Assembly: GCF_008801815.1 (NCBI RefSeq)
Contig: NZ_VZOX01000021.1
Reading direction: 5' to 3' (one strand)
DNA from: Edwardsiella anguillarum
Lineage (GTDB): Bacteria > Pseudomonadota > Gammaproteobacteria > Enterobacterales > Enterobacteriaceae
DNA: 64,000 nt
A program made the position numbers and the translations under genes. This document shows, in pieces, positions 44,033 through 52,700 of this stretch. The notes beneath the pieces are model-generated. The model was not told where the DNA came from. It did not search any database and worked only from the letters and a program-made list of their open reading frames with translations. Each line of letters begins with the position of its first letter. Positions within the stretch are counted from its first letter, which is position 1.

Positions 44033-45250
44033 TTACTTATCATAAGAGATTGGGATATGGATTAATTCATTTTCCCTCGAGATACTAATACCATTTTCTA
44101 GGCTGATTTCGTTGATTATGTAGCCATTGTTTAGGGCGCTGCCGACAGTGAGAGTGCTCCCATTATCTAATGTAATCATTGGCGCATTTTTTGTTCCACT
44201 CACTCTGATGATCTTTCCTGAAAATAGGTTTTTGGGAATATAGGGTGGTATATTTTGAAAAATTATTTTATTGTTATTTAGCCTGTCGATAATATTTATT
44301 ATTTTTTGCTCTTCTACTGCTGAAACTAAGCCGTCAATGATTATTGCTTTATCACGCTTATGAATGCTTAACTTGTTGATTAATTTGTTTTTCGATAGTT
44401 CATCAACTAATGAATTGATGATGGCGTCGGCTTTGTTTCGTACTTGCCATCCTCTGACGCCTGGCATAGTTAAGAGCTGGCCTTCTACTTTTTTCCACTG
44501 TAGCGGTGACTGAATGTAACCCGATAGGATGAAGAATCCGGGGCTACCACCATAAGATACATCTATATTGTCATAGCCATACTGAACTAAAACATCATTA
44601 ATTCCACTGATTATTTGGTCATTACAAATAATATTATTTATATATCTTATGTTATTTTTATAAAGAAAATTAAAGAAAGTCTGCAATTGAGATGATTGCT
44701 CGCATCGACCGTATAAAGCAATGCTACTCCCATGCCAGACGGGTACAATAGCAAAAAGCTTTTCTTTTTTTAGTGATTGATAAACGTCTTCTCTGCTGAT
44801 GAGACTAATCATAGAATCTTGTTTTTTTATATAAAAAAAAGCAAAAATCGATAAAGAAAGTGTTAAAAATAGCAATGATGCGATTACTACAATGTTTTTC
44901 TTATCTATATGTGCGTTTTTTTTTCGTTTGGGTAATGATACTAGCGACGTTTCTTGATCTGCGCTAAGTAGAATAAATCCGCAGCCGGCAATATCAATTG
45001 GTTGATTGAGTGGAAGCAAAATTGAATCAGCGTTAGACGTCTGAATACCATTAATCCAAAATGTAGTGGGGGTATTTAGCCAAACACCATCATCATTAGT
45101 GCTAAGAGTGAAATTTTGCAATGGATTTTCAAGTTGGTATGTGATGAGACTATCATCGTTTTTACCAATAGAAAATGACTCTATAGGTACAATCAACTCT
45201 CTACCACTCAGTGGCCAAGTCAGAAATCTTATTTTATAATCAGATCGCAT
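44033..45250 (-). CDS. escD: EscD, inner-membrane ring protein (SctD)
   Basis: A 405-residue component of the basal-body outer ring in the inner membrane (E. coli EscD 406). An N-terminal FHA-like cytoplasmic domain begins with Y-K-I-R-F...P-L-S-G-R-E-L, a single membrane segment follows near residues 119-141, and a periplasmic ring-building domain makes up the rest. The start is ATG 45250; the upstream ATG 45301 would add a hydrophobic stretch not seen in the family. In E. coli escD sits between eae and sepL; here yopH takes the eae side. Confidence 0.88.
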   Translation of the reverse strand: MRSDYKIRFLTWPLSGRELIVPIESFSIGKNDDSLITYQLENPLQNFTLSTNDDGVWLNTPTTFWINGIQTSNADSILLPLNQPIDIAGCGFILLSADQETSLVSLPKRKKNAHIDKKNIVVIASLLFLTLSLSIFAFFYIKKQDSMISLISREDVYQSLKKEKLFAIVPVWHGSSIALYGRCEQSSQLQTFFNFLYKNNIRYINNIICNDQIISGINDVLVQYGYDNIDVSYGGSPGFFILSGYIQSPLQWKKVEGQLLTMPGVRGWQVRNKADAIINSLVDELSKNKLINKLSIHKRDKAIIIDGLVSAVEEQKIINIIDRLNNNKIIFQNIPPYIPKNLFSGKIIRVSGTKNAPMITLDNGSTLTVGSALNNGYIINEISLENGISISRENELIHIPISYDK

Positions 45251-45296
45251 GTTGATGATTGTTGCTAATAGTATAAAGTAGCTTGATAGTACGGTT

Positions 45297-45311
45297 AGCA
45301 TAAATTATGCT
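45297..45311. promoter_or_regulatory. 15-bp palindrome between escD and sepL
   Basis: AGCATAA-A-TTATGCT has perfect 7-base arms and lies midway between two divergent LEE transcription units. It is a candidate operator for an island regulator. Confidence 0.45.
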
Positions 45312-45376
45312 GAGTGCGCTTGTACAGCTGAATATTATAAATAATTCAATGTTTATTTATATAAAAGGTTCTTAAA

Positions 45377-46407
45377 ATGGCTTCTGGTATTGATTTTAAT
45401 GTATCTGTAATTCCAGTGTTTAACGATATAAATGATTTTTCGAATAAACAAAATAATAATTTATCGTTAAATACACCATTAGCTAATATGCAAAATGAGT
45501 TAGCAATAATCAATGCAGCCTCTATGGCTGAAACGGCTGAGGGGATCAGCTTAGGGTTCCGTCGACCTACGGGACGTAGGGTGGAGGAAGATGGGGGTAA
45601 TGATAATATAATCAATAAAATGCAAGATATCATTAACTTAGCTGGTGAGGATGCGTTGCAGGATATTGCGTTGCACACCGCTATTCAGCTGGATCAGCAT
45701 GACCCCCAGTTGGCGATGTTTGGCGCAATGCCGAAAGGCGAGATTATTGCATTAATATCGTCCCTACTGCATTTGAATACGATTACCTTAGCGCAAAAAA
45801 AAAATATGCTAAATTGCTCTTGGAACTACTCGGTGAAGAGGAATGGGAGCTGGCTTTGCTGGCCTGGTTGGGGGTCGGTGGGATAACGCATGAAAAACTA
45901 AAGAAAATAAAAAACCTCTATCAGAAGGCAAAAGATCAGGAGGATTATGAAGGAAGTACACTGCTTACATGGTTCTTAGAGATAAAGGATTTGCCTGATA
46001 GAGATAACTACCTTAAAGTAATAATTCGTGCATTGTCATTTGAGCTATCTTATTTACCACAAGTCGAGGATAGAGAAAGAACGTCATCTGTCATTACTGA
46101 TCTGTATAGAATTATAGTTTTTTTATCATTAAATAATTATAGCGAAATAGTTTCTTTATCCTTAAAAAAGGATGCTGATATTATTCTTAGTGAGCTGATT
46201 AGCACGTTGGAACAAACTTGGTTGACCGAAGAGTGGTTTGCGGGGAGTCCAAGCCGGGTTGGTGTTATTGATGGACAGAAACTATATTATTATCATTTAA
46301 TAAAAGATTTTTATCAAACGTTGCCCCACTCTTGTTTTATGACTGAAGAACAGCGAGAAAGTATTATTAATGGTATTTCAGATGTTATAGATAGAGACTC
46401 GGAGTAA
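45377..46407 (+). pseudogene. sepL: SepL gatekeeper (SctW), split by a frameshift in an A10 tract
   Basis: SepL is the cytoplasmic gatekeeper making the apparatus export translocators before effectors. The first frame runs 45377 to 45886 but matches SepL only to about 45804; the true C-terminal part continues in the next frame to 46407. The switch is exactly at ten A (45795-45804). Adding one A gives A-Q-K-K-K-Y-A-K-L-L-L-E-L-L-G, the same joint as E. coli L-K-K-K-Y-A-K-L-L-L-D-L-L-G, and a 343-residue protein (E. coli 351). It may be made by transcriptional slippage, be a base-call error, or be truly broken. An AAGG site precedes the ATG. First gene of the LEE4-like operon. Confidence 0.88.
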
Positions 46408-46476
46408 GTTGGTGTTGATTTTGAGTTTAATTTTAAATGTTGTTTAATGTTTCTAATATATAGAAGGATAGATGAT

Positions 46477-47046
46477 ATGAGTGATATTTCAGTAGGCGGT
46501 GGTTTTCAGGTAGACGGTACCCTAGGGTATGATCTATCAAGCATGTCAAAAGCTGATGTACAAGCGCTGTTTGAAAAAGTAGGGGCATTTCAAGCCGCGA
46601 TTATGTTGTTTTCTAGTATGTACTCTGCGCAGAGTAAAATGACGACTAAAGTTTTTGCCGAGATGAATGAGGCGTCGAAGGCTTCGACTGAAGCGCAGAA
46701 AATGGAAAATTTGGTTGATGCCAAAATTGCCGATGTGCAAAGTAGCAGTGATAAGAATACAAAAGTAAAACTCCCGCAGGAGGTGATTGATTATATTAAC
46801 GATCCATCCAATGAGATAAAAATTTCCGGGCTGAGCGTAGGGTTAACTGAGGCGATGGGCGCTGGCGATCTACAGACCGTGAAGGCTGCATTAGGGGCAA
46901 AGGCGAATAACCTGACCTCCGTTGTTAATAGCAATCAGCTACAAATCCAGCAGCTGTCTAACACGCTAAACCTTATGACCAGTACTCGTTCTGATTTACA
47001 ATCATTGCAATACCGAACGATTTCAGGAATTACGATAGGAAAATAA
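46477..47046 (+). CDS. espA: EspA, secreted translocon filament protein
   Basis: A 189-residue secreted protein polymerising into the hollow filament on the needle tip of LEE systems. The C-terminal half is nearly the E. coli EspA sequence: A-G-D-L-Q-T-V-K-A-A, then S-L-Q-Y-R-T-I-S-G-I at the end. The central coiled-coil-prone helix (M-N-E-A-S-K-A-S-T-E-A-Q-K-M) is kept. ATG 46477 is used, 8 bases after AAGGA; the ATG at 46447 lacks a ribosome site. Filament surface residues in the first third differ most. Confidence 0.95.
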   Translation: MSDISVGGGFQVDGTLGYDLSSMSKADVQALFEKVGAFQAAIMLFSSMYSAQSKMTTKVFAEMNEASKASTEAQKMENLVDAKIADVQSSSDKNTKVKLPQEVIDYINDPSNEIKISGLSVGLTEAMGAGDLQTVKAALGAKANNLTSVVNSNQLQIQQLSNTLNLMTSTRSDLQSLQYRTISGITIGK

Positions 47047-47069
47047 TTTTTTAATATAATAGGTGAATA

Positions 47070-48227
47070 ATGATGGATACTAATTTAACTATATCCTCCG
47101 TTGGCCCTAGTATGGCATTGGATGCTGTAGCCCCAGGGGGCAACAGTCTAAAATCCTCCGTCATCCCCCTAACACAACCTATCCTACAGCCAAGAGCACA
47201 GGTAGATGAGGGTTCATCCTCTTTTAATAGTAGCCCATTACCGCTGCCTCCTGGCAGTGTCGCGCACCGTATGGTGACACCTTCAGCGGCAGAGGATGTG
47301 CTAGATAAGCTTTTTGGTGGGATATCCGGCGAGCGAAGTGGTAGCGATAGCACCGGGTTGTTTGCTGATAAAGGGGAAGATAAAACGGCGCTACCGATCT
47401 TGGCACGTCTCAGTCAGGTTGATCCTATTGCAATGATGCTGATGGTAACCTCACTGTCGATGGAAACCTCTACACAAAAAATCGGTAGCCTGAAAGATTC
47501 AAATCGAATCTATGCCGATGGGCAAGATAAAGCGCTCGCGAGTAAGTTAGAAGAGTTTAAAAAACAGCTTGAAGAACAACAAAAAGCGGAAGAGAAAGCG
47601 CAAAAATCGAAAGTTTTAGGTCAGGTTTTTGGTTGGCTGGGTGTGCTGGCGACCGCCATAGCCGCCCTCTTTAACCCTGCTCTATGGGTCGTGGTTGCGA
47701 TCAGTGCAACATCAATGGCACTGCAAACTGCCGTTGATGTTATGGGTGATAAAGCTCCGCAGGCGTTGAAAAGCGCAGCGCAGGTATTCGGAGGGATCTC
47801 TATGGCTGCCGGTTTGGCGACGGCTGGCGTAGGGGCCCTGTCCTCAATTCTTAAAAGCGCGAGCTCAGTGGCGCAGAAATTGGGTGAGACGGTAACGAAA
47901 GTCGTTGCCAAGGTAACTGAAAAGTTCGTTGAAAATACTGCAGCAAAGGTTGGTGCTATCGCGACTGGATTGACAGAGTCGAGTAAAAGCATAGGGACTA
48001 CCGTATTGAATAAGGAGTCCTCAGACGCACTTATCGACTCTTTAGCTGCAGCGTTTAGCGTTAAGAATTTGGATATGAATTACCGCTTAATGGGTGAGAG
48101 TGCTGGCTCAATGCTGCGTAGAGCTGCGGACGAGGGCAATGATCTGGTTCGCTTTTTACAAGGAACCTCTAATGTTATGTCTGACACTGCGCGTGTTAAT
48201 TCGCGCATTATTCGTGGTTTGGCGTGA
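47070..48227 (+). CDS. espD: EspD, translocation pore protein (SctE)
   Basis: A 385-residue major translocator inserted with EspB into the host membrane. Long hydrophobic segments lie near residues 188-225 and 236-265, preceded by a charged coiled coil (K-L-E-E-F-K-K-Q-L-E-E-Q-Q-K-A-E) and followed by an amphipathic region. ATG 47070 or 47073 may be used: AGGTG is 4 or 7 bases upstream. It lies between espA and espB as in LEE4. Confidence 0.92.
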   Translation: MMDTNLTISSVGPSMALDAVAPGGNSLKSSVIPLTQPILQPRAQVDEGSSSFNSSPLPLPPGSVAHRMVTPSAAEDVLDKLFGGISGERSGSDSTGLFADKGEDKTALPILARLSQVDPIAMMLMVTSLSMETSTQKIGSLKDSNRIYADGQDKALASKLEEFKKQLEEQQKAEEKAQKSKVLGQVFGWLGVLATAIAALFNPALWVVVAISATSMALQTAVDVMGDKAPQALKSAAQVFGGISMAAGLATAGVGALSSILKSASSVAQKLGETVTKVVAKVTEKFVENTAAKVGAIATGLTESSKSIGTTVLNKESSDALIDSLAAAFSVKNLDMNYRLMGESAGSMLRRAADEGNDLVRFLQGTSNVMSDTARVNSRIIRGLA

Positions 48228-48245
48228 TCTTAAGGATAATAAAAT

Positions 48246-49268
48246 ATGATTAATACTGTAGATGGTTCTGCGAATAACGCGTCAGGTATCAATAGCGTTA
48301 ATACTGCGTTAGGTGTAAGTCCTACACCATCCGAGACCTTACCTGCGGGTGCGTTGGATCTCAATGAGCTGCTGTTGCAGATTCAAGTGCTGCTGCGTAA
48401 GGCATTAAGAGTCCTACAGGAGTACCAGCAGCAACAGGTTGGACAGAGCTTTAAGATCCAGGAGGCAGCGTTTGCTAGCCAGGATAAGGCTATTGAAGAA
48501 AGACGAAAAGGTGCGACTACTGCGCTGATTGGTGGAATTATTGGTTCCACATTGGGTGTGTTAGGGTCTTTTGCCGGAATAACCCAAGCGCGGGAGGCTG
48601 TAAAGGCGGGTAGTGCTGCTGCGAAGATTGCCGACTCAACCGGTGATGTGACGAGTGAGCTGGCTAAATCTACGGCTCAGCTGAGTAAGGTGGCAGATGC
48701 TGCTGCTGATACAGCGCAAAGCACGCAGCAAGCATTATCTCGTACAGCGTCAATTACAAGCCGTGCATCTGATATTGCTGATGATATGGCACAAAATACA
48801 CAGCAGGCTGTATCGCGTGCGGCCTCGTTAACCCGCCGAGCAGCTGATGTGGCTGAAGATGCTGTGACAAGTACAGCGCCAATGGCCGCTGTCGCTAATG
48901 ACGTAGCCAGTGCTACAGACGATGTGGTCGAGCTGAGTAGCCGCTTGAAGCGTATGGCTGAAAGTGTAACTAATAAATTTGATAGTATTTCACAGAATGG
49001 GGCATTCATTGCTGGAGTTCATTTAGCTCAAGGGGTAAAAGAGCTACCTGGTACTATCTCTGCTGGGCTGAAAGTATCTAATGATTTGGCGGCTGATCGA
49101 GCTAAAAATCTAGAGGATTACCAGCAGCAGAGCCGTAATATCTATCAGCAAGATGTTCAGGGAAGTAAAGATGAAGTTCGTCAGCGTTTAAATGATATCA
49201 CCGAAGTTACTCGTAACATTAATGATATATTGACTCGACAAGGACAAGCTGTACGTATTGCGGGATAA
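48246..49268 (+). CDS. espB: EspB, translocation pore protein (SctB)
   Basis: A 340-residue minor translocator and effector, slightly longer than E. coli EspB (about 320). One hydrophobic segment (G-A-T-T-A-L-I-G-G-I-I-G-S) near residues 88-112 is followed by long Ala/Ser/Asp-rich helical stretches. Two adjacent ~26-residue copies (near residues 156-207) look like an internal duplication. AAGGATAAT precedes the start. It ends 3 bases before cesD2. Confidence 0.91.
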   Translation: MINTVDGSANNASGINSVNTALGVSPTPSETLPAGALDLNELLLQIQVLLRKALRVLQEYQQQQVGQSFKIQEAAFASQDKAIEERRKGATTALIGGIIGSTLGVLGSFAGITQAREAVKAGSAAAKIADSTGDVTSELAKSTAQLSKVADAAADTAQSTQQALSRTASITSRASDIADDMAQNTQQAVSRAASLTRRAADVAEDAVTSTAPMAAVANDVASATDDVVELSSRLKRMAESVTNKFDSISQNGAFIAGVHLAQGVKELPGTISAGLKVSNDLAADRAKNLEDYQQQSRNIYQQDVQGSKDEVRQRLNDITEVTRNINDILTRQGQAVRIAG

Positions 49269-49271
49269 GTT

Positions 49272-49682
49272 ATGAATGATACGTTTAATGATACTGTAAT
49301 CAATCGCTATCTAGCCAGTAAGGGATATCATCTTCGCCATGAATATTTAATGGGAAGCGGTTTTTTTATTGGTTGGTGTATTGAGACATCTCATTTTTCA
49401 TTAACGTATCGACTTGATGGTGATGAGCTTATCCTGTGTTATTTTGTTTCACAGGTTAACCAAACAGGGCTGAAAAGCCCTGTTTTATCATTGAGTCGAT
49501 TCTTACAGGATCTTTGCTCACGGTTTATAGAGATTAAAGTGATTTCAGCGATGCAGGCAATGTCAGGGAACCCTGATGAGAAAGAGAGGAGAGCCGGTCT
49601 ATTCGACTTTTTCCAAAGTAAAGGCGCAAGGATTTTTAGTACTGAGCAAGAGACTTGGTTTAAGCTTTTTGTTAACAATTGA
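49272..49682 (+). CDS. cesD2: CesD2, chaperone of EspD
   Basis: A 136-residue cytoplasmic chaperone of the LEE4 operon. It aligns through most of its length with E. coli CesD2, including G-S-G-F-F-I-G-W-C and M-S-G-N...L-F-D-F-F. Expected to stabilise EspD before secretion. It begins 3 bases after the espB stop, so translation is coupled. Confidence 0.88.
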   Translation: MNDTFNDTVINRYLASKGYHLRHEYLMGSGFFIGWCIETSHFSLTYRLDGDELILCYFVSQVNQTGLKSPVLSLSRFLQDLCSRFIEIKVISAMQAMSGNPDEKERRAGLFDFFQSKGARIFSTEQETWFKLFVNN

Positions 49683-49704
49683 TAAATTATAGAAGGTTAT
49701 TCGC

Positions 49705-49929
49705 ATGAATCTGATTGATGTGACTACACAAATGGGACAGTTTGGGCAACGAATTAGCGACTCAATTCAGCCATTGCTAGCGAGTGGCGAGGATGTTGTT
49801 AACAACCCTGAGAGAATGCTGCAGTTACAGTTTGCTGTTCAACAATATTCTGCCTATGTTAACGTAGAGAGTGGAATGCTGAAAACGGTAAAAGATATTA
49901 TTTCTACGATAGCTAACAGGAGTTTTTAA
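49705..49929 (+). CDS. escF: EscF, needle subunit (SctF)
   Basis: A 74-residue needle protein that polymerises outside the cell as the channel on which EspA builds. The C-terminal F-A-V-Q-Q-Y-S-A-Y-V-N-V-E-S-G-M-L-K-T matches E. coli EscF and the end is N-R-S-F as there. AGAAGG lies before the ATG. Followed 2 bases later by escG, its chaperone. Confidence 0.96.
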   Translation: MNLIDVTTQMGQFGQRISDSIQPLLASGEDVVNNPERMLQLQFAVQQYSAYVNVESGMLKTVKDIISTIANRSF

Positions 49930-49931
49930 TT

Positions 49932-50201
49932 ATGTTAGACGGCGCTCAACGTATGACGGCAAATCAAATTTTAATATTTTCTGCTATTGCTGCAGTTAAC
50001 CATAATTTGAGGCATGATGCAGTGGCCATGTTATCTGCGCTTGAGTATGTCATTCCCAATAAGAAGGATTTAGCACAAATTGAATGTATTATTCTTTTTG
50101 GATTAAATAGAGAAGATGAGGCAAGGCAGAGAGTTTCTGCCTATGCAGATGATGAAATTAGCCAGTCTTTATTAAAGATATGCCAAAGTGGTTCTCATTA
50201 G
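49932..50201 (+). CDS. escG: EscG, needle-subunit co-chaperone (orf29)
   Basis: An 89-residue helical protein in the position of LEE orf29/escG. In E. coli EscG acts with EscE to keep EscF from premature polymerisation; escE would lie in LEE1, past the right edge of this window. The TPR-like A-x-x-M-L-S-A-L-E-Y pattern fits the SctG family. It ends the operon; E. coli has espF next, which is absent here. Confidence 0.82.
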   Translation: MLDGAQRMTANQILIFSAIAAVNHNLRHDAVAMLSALEYVIPNKKDLAQIECIILFGLNREDEARQRVSAYADDEISQSLLKICQSGSH

Positions 50202-50211
50202 ATGATAGAGT

Positions 50212-50246
50212 AGTGGGCTGTTGATATATTAAACAGCCCACTTTTT
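50212..50246. terminator. Bidirectional terminator between escG and cesD
   Basis: AGTGGGCTGTT (50212-50222) pairs perfectly with AACAGCCCACT (50232-50242), then TTTTT. It separates the convergent LEE4-like and LEE2-like operons and overlaps the cesD stop codon. Confidence 0.92.
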
Positions 50247-50706
50247 ATGTCTTTTCCTTGCAATCTTTTAGAAGTTTTTTAGCACTATCCTCAATGCTCT
50301 TGTACTCTTCTTTGCCATTGCACCACAATAAACAAGCCTTGAAAGCCTTTTTAGCCATTACATTTTTTTTGGTGAGAGCATAGCTTATTCCGGCATAATA
50401 TGGCGCTCGAGGATCTTGCATGATCAATGTAGCACAGCGCGCGAAGCAAAGTTGTGCATCCTCATGGTCAGCAAGGCGTTGATGACAGATACCTAAAGAA
50501 AGAGTATAGTCATAATTCCAATGTTCTAGATAAGATAATAACATAAATATGTTTCTAGCTGTCGTGAAGTCGCCCGCTTGAAACGTATTGTAGGCATAAC
50601 CATGCAATACATTAAGATCTTGCTGTGTCATTGATGTCAATGCCGCAAGTGTCCCACCACTTTTATAAAACTTAATAATTTCCTGGATTGACTTTATATT
50701 ATTCAT
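50245..50706 (-). CDS. cesD: CesD, class II (TPR) translocator chaperone
   Basis: A 153-residue tetratricopeptide-repeat chaperone of the SycD/LcrH class, binding EspD and EspB in the cytoplasm. The middle matches E. coli CesD nearly residue for residue (L-E-H-W-N-Y-D-Y-T-L-S-L-G, then C-F-A-R-C-A-T-L). ATG 50706 is preferred over GTG 50718 because alignment starts there; the ribosome site is weak. Last gene of the LEE2-like unit, 20 bases after escC. Confidence 0.93.
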   Translation of the reverse strand: MNNIKSIQEIIKFYKSGGTLAALTSMTQQDLNVLHGYAYNTFQAGDFTTARNIFMLLSYLEHWNYDYTLSLGICHQRLADHEDAQLCFARCATLIMQDPRAPYYAGISYALTKKNVMAKKAFKACLLWCNGKEEYKSIEDSAKKLLKDCKEKT

Positions 50707-50726
50707 CGCTGGATACACTGTGGTTA

Positions 50727-52238
50727 CTAGTTATTAATTGGCGTTGCTTTGATAAGGAAAAGTCGCATGACGCTATGTTTTTCCTGCGTTGAACTGCTAA
50801 AAAGATGCCCAATCAAAGGTATGTCACGCAATAATGGTATCCCTGCTTTTCCTGAAATTTCTCTATCTTGAATAAATCCTCCAAGCAGCAAGCTTTCACC
50901 TGCGTTCAGTGTCGCTTCTGTGGTTATCTCTGAGTTTTGAACTTGAGGGAGAGCCTCCTGATTATTCTGTGTTGATGGTGACTGACTACCATCTTGAATA
51001 TCAAGGAGCAGCCGGACCTTTTCATTCTTTAAAACATCTGAATTATTTTGACTATTAATTATTCGTGGGGTTACTCGTAATAACGTACCGCTGGTAATAC
51101 TTTCCAAAGATGCGCTACGCTCACTGGATACCTTAGTAAAGAAGGTCACATTTTTATCTAAAATAGCTTGCATATTATTTAATGTTATCACCGATGGTTG
51201 CGATAATATTTTGGCCTTTGAGTTTTGCTGCAATGCATTGACGCGAATAAGGAAGTTATTTGCATTGCTGATCACTGCAGTGCTGAGAGTAGCTGAAGTA
51301 TTTTGTGAGTTAAAACTGACTGAGCTGTTACCAAAACTCATGGAGCCAGACCAATTAACTCCTAGTTGTTGTAGATCGTTTGCATCTACATCGATAATTG
51401 ATACTGATATTTCAATCTGCCGTTGCTCCACGTCAAGATGGGTAATAAGTTGTTGATAGATATCCATAGTAATCTCACGATCCTTAACGATGATAGCATT
51501 TTGTCTTGGATCGGCAGAGATCTGGGCCTGTCCACCAGAGAGTAATTTACTTGAATCCGTTGCATTATTCCCTTGACTGGGCAGCGTACCATCATTCGCC
51601 ATTGTTTTAAGAATCGAGATAACGCCTGGAACTGTTACGCTTTGATCTCTATATTTATAATTTATATCTACAGCAGATGCATATTTTAGTTTGAAAACTC
51701 TGATTACATCTTTATTTGTTGCTTTGGTTTGAGACTCTTTATCCAAGTTACTAGCCAAGTTAGTGATATACTTTATACATTCTGGCACGCCCCTCACCTC
51801 AAGCGAGTTAAAGGAACTTATTTTTTTTATCTGGCATGATGCATTATTATTTTGCGTAGGCTTTTTTAAGTATGAAATTAATGTATTAGTATCTAGATAG
51901 TTTGGTGTGATAATACTCCGGGTAATTTCATCTGATTTATACACATAAAGGATATTTTCATCATAATATAGTGATAGATGATACATTTTTGCAAGTTTAT
52001 CTAATATTATTAATGCATTATCGGCTTTAAGTTCTCCAAGAAAACTATCGGTTATTTTAGGGCTTATAAATACTGGCAAACTATAGTTTGCTGCGATATC
52101 ATTGATGATTATGCTAACGTCAGTTTTTGGTGTGACAATAAAATAATCGCCAGCCAAACGTTGGCTGAGTGTGCTAGCCGATACGTTTAAATAAGGTAGC
52201 ATGCCAATTGTAAACAAGAATATATATGATTTTTTCAT
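50727..52238 (-). CDS. escC: EscC, outer-membrane secretin (SctC)
   Basis: A 503-residue secretin forming the outer-membrane ring (E. coli 512). It has a signal peptide to about residue 21, two N-domains in the periplasm, and the C-terminal secretin barrel with the characteristic G-E-S-L-L-L-G-G-F and P-L-L-R-D-I-P-L-I-G-H-L-F motif. The start overlaps the sepD stop by one base (TAATG). Confidence 0.95.
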   Translation of the reverse strand: MKKSYIFLFTIGMLPYLNVSASTLSQRLAGDYFIVTPKTDVSIIINDIAANYSLPVFISPKITDSFLGELKADNALIILDKLAKMYHLSLYYDENILYVYKSDEITRSIITPNYLDTNTLISYLKKPTQNNNASCQIKKISSFNSLEVRGVPECIKYITNLASNLDKESQTKATNKDVIRVFKLKYASAVDINYKYRDQSVTVPGVISILKTMANDGTLPSQGNNATDSSKLLSGGQAQISADPRQNAIIVKDREITMDIYQQLITHLDVEQRQIEISVSIIDVDANDLQQLGVNWSGSMSFGNSSVSFNSQNTSATLSTAVISNANNFLIRVNALQQNSKAKILSQPSVITLNNMQAILDKNVTFFTKVSSERSASLESITSGTLLRVTPRIINSQNNSDVLKNEKVRLLLDIQDGSQSPSTQNNQEALPQVQNSEITTEATLNAGESLLLGGFIQDREISGKAGIPLLRDIPLIGHLFSSSTQEKHSVMRLFLIKATPINN

Positions 52239-52669
52239 TATGCTAAGTTTATAATATTAGAGTAAGAAGAGTGGCTGTGTGATTCTTCATCATCTATTTT
52301 GGCAAAATTTTTATCCAGTAAAACTGCAAATGTATGCTGCATAATAATTAAACTAATATGAGATCTGTGATTACCATTCTTTAGATAGCTACGGCATAGA
52401 AACCAATTGTTATTTGATAGATAGACACCCATGTGTCGATATTCTTTTCCTGCAGTTAATATACTACATAATTTATTTAATCTTGCTGTGTCCATCTGTT
52501 TATAGTCTACATTAAGCTTCATGTAGAGAATCCAGCTGTGACCAAAATCGCGAAGAATAGCGTCTTTTTTATAAATGGTAAAGAATATCTGAGAGCTATC
52601 ACCACTAACATTATTAATAAACTCTAATGAACTTAGCCATTCGATAGAGAAATCATTACTATTACTCAT
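52238..52669 (-). CDS. sepD: SepD, gatekeeper partner of SepL
   Basis: A 143-residue cytoplasmic chaperone-like protein at the place of LEE2 sepD. In E. coli SepD binds SepL to control the switch between translocators and effectors, so the state of sepL here bears on its role. Sequence similarity is moderate; the assignment leans on order between escJ and escC and on length (E. coli 151). Confidence 0.8.
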   Translation of the reverse strand: MSNSNDFSIEWLSSLEFINNVSGDSSQIFFTIYKKDAILRDFGHSWILYMKLNVDYKQMDTARLNKLCSILTAGKEYRHMGVYLSNNNWFLCRSYLKNGNHRSHISLIIMQHTFAVLLDKNFAKIDDEESHSHSSYSNIINLA

Positions 52670-52700
52670 TAATGTTGTCTCATTATATATATTCTGATGT

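Noticed and set aside
45250..45301. Upstream start for escD at 45301 adding 17 residues
   Set aside because: It adds a hydrophobic stretch not found in SctD proteins and has no ribosome site; family homology begins at 45250.
47070..49268. Identification as the SPI-2-like canonical Edwardsiella system (EseB/EseC/EseD)
   Set aside because: EspA, EscF, CesD, SepL and EspZ match LEE proteins much more closely, and operon order is that of LEE4/LEE2/LEE3.
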